A stretch of 64,000 nt of DNA from an uncultured Christensenella sp. (GTDB lineage Bacteria; Bacillota; Clostridia; Christensenellales; UBA1242). A program made the position numbers and the translations under genes. The stretch is from contig CASFQL010000010.1 in NCBI GenBank assembly GCA_949296965.1, positions 124,001 through 188,000 of the forward strand, given 5' to 3'. Of this stretch, positions 44,832-53,839 are shown piece by piece; the stretch's first letter is position 1; each line of letters begins with the position of its first letter. A model generated the notes under the pieces. That model searched no databases. It was not told the origin of the DNA and saw nothing but the letters and a program-made list of their open reading frames with translations.

Positions 44832-45296
44832 ATGAAGAATATTGCAAGTAATGTTTTTAATTCATTATCTAGTGTAATTGATGATTTGGGTTATGAATTA
44901 TACGATGTCGAATATGCTAAAAAACAAAATGGTATGAATTTGACTCTTTATATTCAAAATAAGAATGACCAACCTATTACTTTACAAGATTGTGAAAAAG
45001 TTCATCATGTGATAGATAAAGTATTAGATGAAATTAATCCAACTAATGACGAGCCATATTATTTGAATGTTTCTTCAATAGGCATTGATAGACCTTTAAA
45101 AATTGATAAAGATTTTAATAGGTGCCTTAATAAAATGGTAGAAGTTAAATTATTTACTCTTTTTTTTGGAAAGAAAGATTTCGTAGGAAAGTTGATTTCT
45201 TTTGATAGTAACAATATAACTTTACAGATAGGCAATGAAGTTTTAACATTTTTGCGTAAAGATATTGCACTATGCAAACTATATGTAAAATTTTAA
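44832..45296 (+). CDS. rimP: Ribosome maturation factor RimP
   Basis: A 154-residue 30S assembly factor. It has the two-domain RimP plan: LGYELYDVEYAKKQNGMNLTLYI near residue 17-40, an LQDCEKVHHVIDKVLDE helix, then VSSIGIDRPLKIDKDF, the family's hallmark, and an SH3-like C-terminus. The ATG at 44832 follows AAAGGAG, and the in-frame upstream extension overlaps the leader hairpin, so it is rejected. First gene of the nusA-infB operon. Confidence 0.93.
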   Translation: MKNIASNVFNSLSSVIDDLGYELYDVEYAKKQNGMNLTLYIQNKNDQPITLQDCEKVHHVIDKVLDEINPTNDEPYYLNVSSIGIDRPLKIDKDFNRCLNKMVEVKLFTLFFGKKDFVGKLISFDSNNITLQIGNEVLTFLRKDIALCKLYVKF

Positions 45297-45309
45297 TAAG
45301 GAGAAAATT

Positions 45310-46398
45310 ATGGTAAATAAAGATTTTTTTGCAGCATTAGATGATTTAGAAAAAGAAAAGAAAATTAATAAGGAAGTTTTTATACAGGCACTTGAAACGG
45401 CACTTACTTCCGCTTACAAAAAGAATTTTGGAGAAGCAAAATCTGCTAGTGTTAGGTTAATACCTGAGAAAAATACTATTAGAGTTTATAGTTATAAAAC
45501 TATTGTCGAAGAAGTTAACGATCCAGACAAAGAGATTAGTTTAGAGGATGCTAGAAAGATAAAGAAGTCATATGAAATAGGTGATGTTATTTCTGAGGAA
45601 GTTACTCCAAAGGAATTTGGAAGAATTGCCGCTCAGATTGCAAAACAAGTTGTTATGCAAAAATTAAGAGATATAGAACATAAAGTTGCTATAGATGAAC
45701 TTAGCGAAAAACAAAATGAACTTGTTTCAACTATTGTAAGAAGAGTGGAAAATAATGTTATATATGTTGAAATTCCAGGTAGCAAGATGGAAGGCGTAAT
45801 GCAAGTTAATGACCAAATTCCTGGTGAAAATTATGCTGTCGGCGACAGAATTAAAGTTTATGTTAAAAATGTTAAAGATCTAGCAAAATCAACTTTTGTT
45901 CAAGTTTCAAGGAGTAATGTGGGTTTTGTTAAAAAATTATTTGAACTTGAAGTCCCTGAAATAAAATATGGAGAAATTTTGGTAAAAGCAATCGCTAGGG
46001 AAGCAGGTTATAGAACAAAAATTGCTATTCAGACAACTAATCCAAACCTTGATGCTGTTGGTGCTTGTGTTGGTAACAAAGGAATGAGAATCAGTAATAT
46101 TTTGCAAGAATTAAATGGTGAAAAGATTGATATAATAGAATATTCGGACAATCCACTTGAATTTATTGCTAGGGCACTTAGTCCTGCAAAAGTTTTGACA
46201 GTTTATGCTCTTGAAGGAAACAATCATGCAAGAGCAGTTGTTCCTGATGATAAGTTTTCATTAGCAATTGGTAAAAGCGGTCAAAATGTTCGTCTTGCTG
46301 CAAAACTTACAAATTGGAAAATAGATGTTAAACCTGAGTCTATTGCAAAACAACTTGACGGAGAACTCTTGTTTGATATTGAAAATGACAACATTTAA
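45310..46398 (+). CDS. nusA: Transcription factor NusA
   Basis: A 362-residue pausing and termination factor. It has the N-terminal RNA polymerase-binding domain (1-125), an S1 domain (about 135-200, VPGSKMEGVMQVND-like), and two KH domains (VGACVGNKGMRI near 255 and AIGKSGQNVRLAAKL near 320). Length is typical of Firmicutes, without the acidic repeats. AAGGAG site; 13 bases after rimP. Confidence 0.97.
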   Translation: MVNKDFFAALDDLEKEKKINKEVFIQALETALTSAYKKNFGEAKSASVRLIPEKNTIRVYSYKTIVEEVNDPDKEISLEDARKIKKSYEIGDVISEEVTPKEFGRIAAQIAKQVVMQKLRDIEHKVAIDELSEKQNELVSTIVRRVENNVIYVEIPGSKMEGVMQVNDQIPGENYAVGDRIKVYVKNVKDLAKSTFVQVSRSNVGFVKKLFELEVPEIKYGEILVKAIAREAGYRTKIAIQTTNPNLDAVGACVGNKGMRISNILQELNGEKIDIIEYSDNPLEFIARALSPAKVLTVYALEGNNHARAVVPDDKFSLAIGKSGQNVRLAAKLTNWKIDVKPESIAKQLDGELLFDIENDNI

Positions 46399-46433
46399 TC
46401 TTACTATTGAATTGTCTTAAAAGAGGTGGTATA

Positions 46434-46694
46434 ATGTCTAAGAAAATTCCACTTAGAATGTGTGTGGGTTGCCGTGAAATGAGGGAAAAAAGAGATTTGA
46501 TTAGAATTGTAAAAAATAGTGAAGGAAAGATTGACATTGATTTCTCACAAAAGGCAAATGGCAGAGGTGCATATCTTTGTAAAAACGAAGATTGTTTAAA
46601 AAAGTGTTTAAAAACAAATGCTTTAAATAGAGCATTAAAGTGTAATATTGATGCTGATATTATTCAAAAAATTCAACAAAACATAGGGGTATAA
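46434..46694 (+). CDS. rnpM: RnpM (YlxR), RNase P modulator
   Basis: An 86-residue protein beginning KKIPLRMCVGCREMREKRDL, with GRGAYLCKNEDCLKKCL near 52-68. This is the YlxR family; recent work names it RnpM for its effect on RNase P. It has a normal position between nusA and infB, but the ylxQ (L7Ae-like) gene that usually follows is missing. ATG 46434 follows AGAGGTGGT. Confidence 0.93.
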   Translation: MSKKIPLRMCVGCREMREKRDLIRIVKNSEGKIDIDFSQKANGRGAYLCKNEDCLKKCLKTNALNRALKCNIDADIIQKIQQNIGV

Positions 46695-46698
46695 ACAT

Positions 46699-49401
46699 TT
46701 GAGTGCAGTAAATAACGAGGAAAATAAACAAAGTATTAATAACATTAAAATGTTATCAAAAATGAGTGCGGAAGGGCTTGTCCCTAACCTTTTTCGTGAA
46801 GTTAAAAGGGTTAAGGAAGAAGCATATTCTAAGGTAAGAACTCTAAGAGAGCAAATTAGGGTTATAAAAAGACAAGAAGAGGAACGCGCCAGAATTGAGG
46901 CTATTAAAACTCACGAAAAGAGGCAAAAGGAATTTGAAGAGAAAAGTGTCCCTGAACAATCTTTTGCTGAGTTATTTGCTGCTTCAAATGGAGAAAAAGT
47001 TGAGAAAAAGATAAGTGAAGAAAATTCAAACAAAGAAGTTTTAAAGAAAGAAATTAAGGTCGAAGAAATTAAAGACCAAACATCTTCTTCTCAACCTAAA
47101 AAATTACAAGAAAGTGCCGTAAAAGAGAATAAAAAGGTTTCAACTAAATCTCAAAATGATAAACATTTTAATAAGCCTGCTCAAAATTATCAAAATCAAA
47201 ATAGATTTGTAAGCAACCAAAACTTTAACAATTCTACAACTCCAAAACCTTACAATAATTTTAAAAATGCAAGGGAAAATTTTAATCAAAGACCTTATAA
47301 TAATAGAAATAATTTTAGTCAAAATGGAGTTACTAAACCTTTTAATCAATGGCAGAAGAATAGAGATAGTTCTTCAAATTCCACCATCAATGCCCAGAAT
47401 AAATCTTTAATGGGCATTATCCCTAAGAAAAATAATGAATTGACTTCCGCAACTGTTGCTTTTGCTACAAAGGAAAGGTCGTTTGGAAATAAGAAAAAGA
47501 CTAATGAAAAAAGTGATGAAGAAAAGAGAATTAATAAAAAATCTCTTTTAAGAAGGGGTCTTATAGAAGAACATAACATAGAAGAGAGAATGATTACTAG
47601 AAAACTTAAAAAGCCAAAAGCAGAGGTCGCTCCTATTGTTTATACTCCTATAACTAATGCGGTTATTACTACTCCAAATTTGACAGTCAAAATTTTATCT
47701 GAAAAGATTGGAAAACCTGTAACAGAAATAATTAAACAACTTATGACTTTGGGTAATATGTGCACTATAAATAGTTCAATTGACTTTCCAACTGCCGAGT
47801 TGGTAGCAAGTGAACTTGGTGTTACACTCGAATTGAAACTTGAAAAAACTTATGAAGAAAAGTTAAAAGAAAATGCTGTAATTGACGACGGAACAAATAA
47901 TGAAAAGCGTGCTCCTATTGTTACGATTGTTGGGCATGTTGACCACGGTAAAACGTCACTACTTGATTATATTAGAAAGACACATGTCACATCAAGTGAA
48001 GCAGGTGGAATAACTCAAGCTATAGGCGCTTATTCAATTAATTGGAAAGGCGAAAATATAACATTTATTGATACTCCTGGGCATGAAGCATTTATTAATA
48101 TGAGAAAGAGAGGCACAGAAATAACTGATGTTGCAGTTCTTATCGTTGCAGGTGATGACGGGGTAAAACCACAAACTATTGAAGCAATTAAACATATTAA
48201 GGAAGCAAAAGTTCCTATGGTAGTTGCCGTTACTAAGATTGATAAGCAAAATGTTAATATTGAAAGAATTAAACAACAACTTAGTGAGCAAGATGTTTTA
48301 ATTGAAGAATGGGGTGGGGATACAATATTAGTTCCAATTTCATCTGTTACAGGGGAAGGAATTGATAAATTGCTTGAAACTATTTTGCTAGTTGCCGAAA
48401 TGCAAGAATTAAAATGTAATAGTAAAAGAAATGCTATTGGAACAATTATTGAAGCACGCCTTGATAAAAATAAAGGGCCAATCGCAAATATAATTATTAG
48501 AAATGGAACATTAAAAGTTGGCGATAGCATTGTTTCTGGTTTTGTTTTAGGTAAAGTAAGGGCTTTGATTGATGATAAAGGTAAGTCTATTATGAAAGCA
48601 GGTCCTTCAATGCCTGTTTCAGTTTTAGGTTTTTATAGTGTGCCTAATGCTGGGGACTCAATGCAAGCAGTTGATGAGAAATTCAGTAAAAATGTTATTG
48701 AAGAAAGAAAGATAAAAATGGCACAAAAAATGATTGAAAATGGGCCAGCAAATAGCCTTGATGAATTTTTATCCACTCCAAAGCAAGAAGATAAGAAAAA
48801 ATTAAACATTTTAATTAAAGCAGATAACCAAGGTTCATTGGAGGCTTTAAAACAAAGTTTAAAAGTGCTTGAAAACGAAGAAGCAAAAGTTGAGATTGTT
48901 TCTTCTGGGGTTGGAAATATAAATGAAAATGATATTCAACTTGCAAAAGTCGCAGGGGCTATGATTGTTTCTTTTGATACTAAATTGCTTTCTAAAATCT
49001 CTAATTTTGCCAAACAAAATAAAGTTGAAATTAGGGAATATGATATCATTTATAAAGCAATAGAAGATATTGAAAAAATCCTTAAATCAATGAAAGCACC
49101 TAAATTTGTTGAAACGATTTCTGGGCACGCAGAAGTTAGAGCTTTATTTAAAATTAGCAGTGTTGGAACTATTGCAGGTTGTTATGTCCTTGATGGTAAA
49201 GTTGTAAGAAATAGTTTAGTAAAAGTTTACAGAAATTCTCAAATTGTTTACGAGGGCAAGATTGCTACATTAAAAAGAGAAAAAGATGATGCAAAAGAGG
49301 TCGCTAGCGGTTTTGAATGTGGTATAAAGATTGAAAACTTTAACGATGTCCAAGTTGGAGATGTTATTGAAAGTATTGTAAAAGAACAAGTTCTTGACTA
49401 G
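46699..49401 (+). CDS. infB: Translation initiation factor IF-2
   Basis: A 900-residue GTPase delivering initiator tRNA. The long N-terminal region (about 1-320) is low complexity, with an Asn/Gln/Lys-rich stretch near 150-250 that is likely disordered. The IF2-N domain near 330-390 contains TVKILSEKIGKPVTEIIKQL. The G domain has GHVDHGKTSLLD (near 413), DTPGHEAF (near 459) and TKID. C-terminal domains C1 and C2 are complete. Start is TTG 46699 after AGGGGT. The frame contains a coiled section EEAYSKVRTLREQIRVIKRQ near residue 35. Confidence 0.97.
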   Translation: MSAVNNEENKQSINNIKMLSKMSAEGLVPNLFREVKRVKEEAYSKVRTLREQIRVIKRQEEERARIEAIKTHEKRQKEFEEKSVPEQSFAELFAASNGEKVEKKISEENSNKEVLKKEIKVEEIKDQTSSSQPKKLQESAVKENKKVSTKSQNDKHFNKPAQNYQNQNRFVSNQNFNNSTTPKPYNNFKNARENFNQRPYNNRNNFSQNGVTKPFNQWQKNRDSSSNSTINAQNKSLMGIIPKKNNELTSATVAFATKERSFGNKKKTNEKSDEEKRINKKSLLRRGLIEEHNIEERMITRKLKKPKAEVAPIVYTPITNAVITTPNLTVKILSEKIGKPVTEIIKQLMTLGNMCTINSSIDFPTAELVASELGVTLELKLEKTYEEKLKENAVIDDGTNNEKRAPIVTIVGHVDHGKTSLLDYIRKTHVTSSEAGGITQAIGAYSINWKGENITFIDTPGHEAFINMRKRGTEITDVAVLIVAGDDGVKPQTIEAIKHIKEAKVPMVVAVTKIDKQNVNIERIKQQLSEQDVLIEEWGGDTILVPISSVTGEGIDKLLETILLVAEMQELKCNSKRNAIGTIIEARLDKNKGPIANIIIRNGTLKVGDSIVSGFVLGKVRALIDDKGKSIMKAGPSMPVSVLGFYSVPNAGDSMQAVDEKFSKNVIEERKIKMAQKMIENGPANSLDEFLSTPKQEDKKKLNILIKADNQGSLEALKQSLKVLENEEAKVEIVSSGVGNINENDIQLAKVAGAMIVSFDTKLLSKISNFAKQNKVEIREYDIIYKAIEDIEKILKSMKAPKFVETISGHAEVRALFKISSVGTIAGCYVLDGKVVRNSLVKVYRNSQIVYEGKIATLKREKDDAKEVASGFECGIKIENFNDVQVGDVIESIVKEQVLD

Positions 49402-49409
49402 GAGGAGTT

Positions 49410-49772
49410 ATGAGTAATAGAGTTGAAAAGGGTAATTCTTTGCTTCAAAAAGAGATTTCAAATATTATTTCAAACAAATTAAATGACCCTAGACTAAACA
49501 ATGAAATTATTTCAGTAACAAAAGTTTCTCTTTCAAATGATTTAAGTTATGCAAAAGTTTTTGTGAGTATTTATGGTGCAAAAAATGAAGAAGAATCACT
49601 AAAAGCAATTAAGAGTGCAAGCGGTTTTATAAGAAAAGAACTTGCTACTAAATTGAAATTTAGAATTTTGCCTACCCTTGATTTTGAACTTGACACAAGT
49701 GGAGAATATAGTCAAAGAATTAATGAACTATTAAAAAATATAAAATATAGTAGTGATAATGATTTAGAATAG
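49410..49772 (+). CDS. rbfA: 30S ribosome-binding factor RbfA
   Basis: A 120-residue KH-fold protein required for 16S rRNA processing and cold adaptation. Visible are the LQKEISNIISNKLNDPRLN helix, VTKVSLSNDLSYAKVFVSIYG strand pattern, and IRKELATKLKFRILPTLDFELD ending. AGGAGG site; 8 bases after infB. Normal length. Confidence 0.95.
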   Translation: MSNRVEKGNSLLQKEISNIISNKLNDPRLNNEIISVTKVSLSNDLSYAKVFVSIYGAKNEEESLKAIKSASGFIRKELATKLKFRILPTLDFELDTSGEYSQRINELLKNIKYSSDNDLE

Positions 49773-49809
49773 CAGTAATACATTTTAGACTAAAATTTTA
49801 AGAGGTATT

Positions 49810-50760
49810 ATGAAAGAAATTATAGAAATAATTAAAAAATACAATACTTTTGCTCTTTTTTGTCATGTAAACCCAGACGCAGATGCTCTTGGTTCTATGA
49901 ATGCTCTAAATTTATCTCTAAAAAAACTTAATAAAAAGGCTTATATGTATTGTGATGGTATTATCCCTTCAAATTTAAAATTTTTAAATGTTGAACTAGA
50001 AGAAAATGAAAAGAAAATATTAAATGCCGATGTTTGTATTCTTTTAGATTGTAATACAGTTAATAGAATAGGTAAATATGGAGATTTGTTTAAGCAAGGC
50101 AAAATTAAAGTATGTATTGACCATCATCAACAGGGAGATTATCCGTTTGATTATAATCTTGTTGATTATTCAAGTCCGTCAACTTGCGATTTAATTTATC
50201 CATTATTAAAAGAACTTGATTTTGTTTTAAATTGCCAAATAGCACTTAATTTATATGCTGGGATATCTTCTGATACGGGGTGTTTTAAATTTTCAAATAC
50301 CACAGCAGTTAGTCATAAAAATACATATGAGTTGTTAAATTATAATTTTGATTTAATTGAGGCAAATTACAATATGTTTAGTTATAAGCAAGATAATTTT
50401 CTCGATTTTTATAAGACCGCAATAAAAAAGACTAAATCATATTTTAATAATGATGTGTTTGTAACTCATTTTAATTTAAAAGATTACAAAAAATTTAAAG
50501 ATATTTGTGACAACTCAATAGGTTTTCAAATATTTGATGGCATTGACGGAAATGAAATTAGAGTAAAAGTTATTGAACGCAAGAAAGGCGTTTTGTCCGT
50601 TGCTTTTAGGTCAAATAAGTTTGTTGATGTTTGTAAGATTGCAAAAGTATTTGGTGGAGGAGGGCATATAAATGCTTCAGGTTGTGAAATAGTCGGCAGA
50701 TATAAAACGGCGTTGCAAAAAATTTTAAACGAGTGTAAGAAAGAGTTGGAGAAAAAATGA
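49810..50760 (+). CDS. nrnA: DHH/DHHA1 phosphoesterase, NrnA-like (nanoRNase and pAp phosphatase)
   Basis: 316 residues. DHH domain motifs: CHVNPDADALGSM near 18-30, LLDCN near 77 and the DHHQQG motif near 100-106, which binds the metals. The DHHA1 domain ends with FGGGGHINASGC near 287. NrnA removes short oligonucleotides and pAp. In Firmicutes it normally lies between rbfA and truB, as here, with a 4-base overlap with truB. Confidence 0.93.
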   Translation: MKEIIEIIKKYNTFALFCHVNPDADALGSMNALNLSLKKLNKKAYMYCDGIIPSNLKFLNVELEENEKKILNADVCILLDCNTVNRIGKYGDLFKQGKIKVCIDHHQQGDYPFDYNLVDYSSPSTCDLIYPLLKELDFVLNCQIALNLYAGISSDTGCFKFSNTTAVSHKNTYELLNYNFDLIEANYNMFSYKQDNFLDFYKTAIKKTKSYFNNDVFVTHFNLKDYKKFKDICDNSIGFQIFDGIDGNEIRVKVIERKKGVLSVAFRSNKFVDVCKIAKVFGGGGHINASGCEIVGRYKTALQKILNECKKELEKK

Positions 50761-51620
50761 TAGGGGTAATTGTAGTTAATAAGCCTAAAAATATTTCTTC
50801 AAACGGGGTAGTAGTTAAGATTAAGAAAATTCTTAACGAAAAAAAAGTAGGACACCTAGGAACGCTTGACCCTTTGGCACAAGGAGTGCTACCAATTTGT
50901 GTAGGTAGAGCAACAAGAATTTTTAATTACTTTCTTAATAAAAGAAAAACATATATTGCGACATTTGAATTTGGTAAACAGACAGATACACTTGACTTAG
51001 AAGGTGATATTATACAAACGAGTTCGTATATTCCTAATGTAAATGAAATTAAAAATGTTATCAAAAAGAATTTATTAGGAAAAATTTTGCAAACGCCACC
51101 TATTTATTCTTCAAAAAAAATAAATGGTAAAAATGCTTATCAGTTAGCAAGAAAAGGGGAAGATATACAACTTAAATCTTGTTGTGTTGAGATTTTTTCT
51201 TTCAATATTATTGAAAAGATTTCAAATTCTATTTACAGATTTGAAATTGAGTGTTCTGCTGGGACTTATATTCGCTCTCTTGCAAGGGATTTAGGTCATT
51301 TATGCAATAGTTGTGCAACAATGATAGATTTGATAAGAATTAAAAGTGGTCCTTTTAATATTAATAATTCAATTAATTTTGAAGACTTATCTTTTGAAAA
51401 TATACAAAAAAATATTTTAGGTTTGGAAGAAGTATTAAAAGATTTTGATAAGATTACTGTTAATACCACCACTTACCAAAAAATACGAAATGGCATCAAA
51501 TTTGAATTATCACTACCTAAATTGCAAGATAAAGAATATTTGGTCTATTGCGAAAATGACCTTGTAGGTATTGGAAAAGTCAAAAATAATTATTTAAAAA
51601 TTAATACTTATTTAGTTTAG
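50757..51620 (+). CDS. truB: tRNA pseudouridine-55 synthase TruB
   Basis: A 287-residue enzyme making Psi55 in the T loop. Start MIGVIVVNKPKNISSNGVV; catalytic Asp in the motif VGHLGTLDPLAQGVLPI near residue 40; then TRIFNYFLNKRKTYIATFEFG, and AGTYIRSLARDLG near 178. The ribF and rpsO genes that usually follow are not here; the next gene is nfo. Confidence 0.95.
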   Translation: MIGVIVVNKPKNISSNGVVVKIKKILNEKKVGHLGTLDPLAQGVLPICVGRATRIFNYFLNKRKTYIATFEFGKQTDTLDLEGDIIQTSSYIPNVNEIKNVIKKNLLGKILQTPPIYSSKKINGKNAYQLARKGEDIQLKSCCVEIFSFNIIEKISNSIYRFEIECSAGTYIRSLARDLGHLCNSCATMIDLIRIKSGPFNINNSINFEDLSFENIQKNILGLEEVLKDFDKITVNTTTYQKIRNGIKFELSLPKLQDKEYLVYCENDLVGIGKVKNNYLKINTYLV

Positions 51621-51638
51621 TTTATAAGGAGAAACAAA

Positions 51639-52487
51639 ATGGTTAAATTTGGACCATCAGGTAATAGCGAACTTTTTTATGCTCAACTCTTTAAAACAAG
51701 TTTGGAAGCACCTGCTTGGATTAAAAATAGAGGTTTAAATGCTTATGAATATGCTTTTTCAAGGGGTTTTAATATAAGCGATTTTACCGCAAAAACTCTT
51801 GGAGAAAAATGTAAAGAAAACGGAATTGAACTCAGTTTGCACGCCCCATATTATATCAATCTTGCGAACCCTGACCCTAAAATGATAGAAAAATCGTTTA
51901 ACTATATAATAAACTGTTTAAAATATTTAAAAATTATGCAGGGATCGAGAGTTGTTTTTCATCCCGGTTCTTGTGGTAATATGACAAGAGTTCAGGCATT
52001 TGAACTCTTAAAGAAAAATATGAAAGAACTTGTCAAAAGAATTGATAATGAAAAATTTGATTTTAAATTTTATTTGTGTCCAGAAACAATGGGTAAGAGC
52101 CAACAATTAGGAACTTACCAAGAAGTTGCGGAGATTTGCTCATATGCAGATTATCTTATCCCAACACTTGATTTTGGACATATTAATTCACTTTTACAAG
52201 GAAAACTTAAAACTGAAAAAGATTTTGAAGAAATATTTACTTATTTGATTGACAAAATAGGTTTTGATAAAGTAGATAATATACATATACATTTTTCTAA
52301 AATTGAATATGGAAAAAAAGGTGAAATTAAGCATCTAACTTTTGATGATAATGTTTTTGGACCTGAGTTTGAACCTCTTGCGAAGGTTATTAAAAAATTA
52401 AAACTTAACCCCGTTATCATTTGTGAATCTAGGGGAACACAGGCAGAAGATGCTAATGAAATGAAAAGAATTTACGAAAATTTATAA
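51639..52487 (+). CDS. nfo: Endonuclease IV-like TIM-barrel AP endonuclease
   Basis: A 282-residue protein of the xylose isomerase-like TIM barrel. Zinc ligands of endonuclease IV are visible: LSLHAPYYINLA near 66, FHPGSC near 106, CPETMGKS near 146, TLDFGHINS near 182, HIHFSK near 218 and a CESRG ending. The usual Asp-Arg-His set near the third zinc is IKH here (GEIKHLTF), one replacement in the site. A role in abasic-site repair is likely. It follows truB with an AAGGAG site. Confidence 0.85.
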   Translation: MVKFGPSGNSELFYAQLFKTSLEAPAWIKNRGLNAYEYAFSRGFNISDFTAKTLGEKCKENGIELSLHAPYYINLANPDPKMIEKSFNYIINCLKYLKIMQGSRVVFHPGSCGNMTRVQAFELLKKNMKELVKRIDNEKFDFKFYLCPETMGKSQQLGTYQEVAEICSYADYLIPTLDFGHINSLLQGKLKTEKDFEEIFTYLIDKIGFDKVDNIHIHFSKIEYGKKGEIKHLTFDDNVFGPEFEPLAKVIKKLKLNPVIICESRGTQAEDANEMKRIYENL

Positions 52488-52507
52488 TTTATAAGGAGTT
52501 TACTAAA

Positions 52508-53251
52508 ATGTCAGGACATTCAAAATGGCACAATATTCAAGCAACAAAAAATAAAGCAGATGCTGCAAGAGGTAAGATTTTTACTAAAATCGGCCGTGAA
52601 CTTGCTGTTGCAGTTAAAATGGGTGGACCAGATCCAAACAGTAATGCGAAGTTAAGAGATGTTATTTCAAAAGCAAAGCAAAATAATATGCCTAATGATA
52701 ATATTCAAAGAAGCATTAAAAAGGCGAGTGGAGAACTTAGTTCTGTTAACTATGAAGAAATCACCTATGAAGGTTATGGTGTAGGTGGTAGTGCTGTTAT
52801 TGTTAAATGTTTAACAGATAATAAAAATAGAACAGCAGGTGATGTTAGACACGCTTTTGATAAATTTAATGGCAGTCTTGGTTCTAGTGGTTGCGTTAGT
52901 TATTTGTTTGATAATAAAGGTCTTTTAATTTTAGAAAATTCAAGCAATGTTGATGAAGAAAAATTAATTGATATGTGCCTAGAAGCAGATGCAGAAGATG
53001 TTATAAACGATGAAGATGTTTATCAGATTATAACAAGCCCTGCAAATTTTCATAAGGTTAAAGAAGCCCTTGAAGCAAAAGGTTTGGTCTTTTTATCAAC
53101 CGAAGTTACTATGATACCACAATCATATGTTGATTTAGATGACAATCAATTATCTACTTTTAATAAAATGATTGATACACTAGAAGCACTTGATGATGTC
53201 CAAAATGTTTATCATAATGTTAATTTACCTGATGAAGATGAAGAAGAATAA
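52508..53251 (+). CDS. yebC: YebC/PmpR-family translation or transcription regulator
   Basis: A 247-residue protein beginning SGHSKWHNIQATKNKADAARG, the family signature, with KMGGPDPNSNAKLRDVISKAK in the first domain and SGCVSYLFDNKG in the central one. Members act as transcription regulators or help ribosomes pass proline stretches. It ends the run that began at rimP. Element D follows 33 bases downstream. Confidence 0.95.
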   Translation: MSGHSKWHNIQATKNKADAARGKIFTKIGRELAVAVKMGGPDPNSNAKLRDVISKAKQNNMPNDNIQRSIKKASGELSSVNYEEITYEGYGVGGSAVIVKCLTDNKNRTAGDVRHAFDKFNGSLGSSGCVSYLFDNKGLLILENSSNVDEEKLIDMCLEADAEDVINDEDVYQIITSPANFHKVKEALEAKGLVFLSTEVTMIPQSYVDLDDNQLSTFNKMIDTLEALDDVQNVYHNVNLPDEDEEE

Positions 53252-53284
53252 TTTATAATTTCTACTAAAACTAAATTATAAAAG

Positions 53285-53365
53285 GGTGTGTAGCCTAAAT
53301 TTTCTTTGAAAATTTTCCAAAACGGAGTTTTGGTGTGCGTTATAAAAACGCACAGGCTACACACC
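53285..53365. repeat. Cloverleaf element D
   Basis: Closing stem GGTGTGTAGCC (53285-53295) with GGCTACACACC (53355-53365), 11 perfect pairs. Arms: AAATTTTC (53297-53304) with 53308-53315; CCAAAAC (53317-53323) with GTTTTGG (53327-53333); TGTGCGTT (53334-53341) with AACGCACA (53347-53354). Same plan as B, different sequence in every stem. After yebC and before tRNA-Ala. Confidence 0.88.
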
Positions 53366-53489
53366 TTGTAAAATATTTTAGTTGTAGTAAATTAAATAAA
53401 TTATTTTAGAAAGAAGATTTCTATTTTAATTTTAATTTTTATTATAATTACATTTTAGCATAATTAATTAATTTAGAGTATATAGTTAT

Positions 53490-53565
53490 GGGGGTATAGC
53501 TCAGTTGGTAGAGCGTTTGAATGGCATTCAAAAGGTCAGCGGTTCGAGACCGCTTATCTCCACCA
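53490..53565 (+). tRNA. tRNA-Ala (anticodon GGC)
   Basis: 76 bases with encoded CCA. Acceptor GGGGGTA pairs with TATCTCC. The D loop contains AGCTCAGTTGGTAGAGC, the anticodon is GGC in a TTTGAATGGCATTCAAA stem-loop, and the T arm has GGTTCGAGACC. It stands alone with its own intergenic region. The T stem contains an unusual mix but pairs. Confidence 0.95.
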
Positions 53566-53839
53566 AAAAAGATTAGATATTTTCTAGTCTTTTTTTGTAG
53601 TAAATTAAATAATTCTTATTATATTTTAATATATTTATAAAGTAATAATGATATCTAACTAAAATTTAAAGACTGACATTGAAATTTTTGTTAAATAATG
53701 TTTTTCTTAATGAAAAATATTAAAAGTTTTGTCGAAAAAGATAAAATTAAAAAATTTTTTAAATTTGGGTCTATACAATTTAAAAAGAGTATGTTATATT
53801 TAACAAGTCTTAAAATCATAATAACTAGGAGAAATGAAA

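Noticed and set aside
48030..48530. Long minus-strand open frames within infB and similar ones inside minD, obg and frr
   Set aside because: They are shadows of clearly conserved plus-strand genes, with no ribosome site and no recognisable protein.
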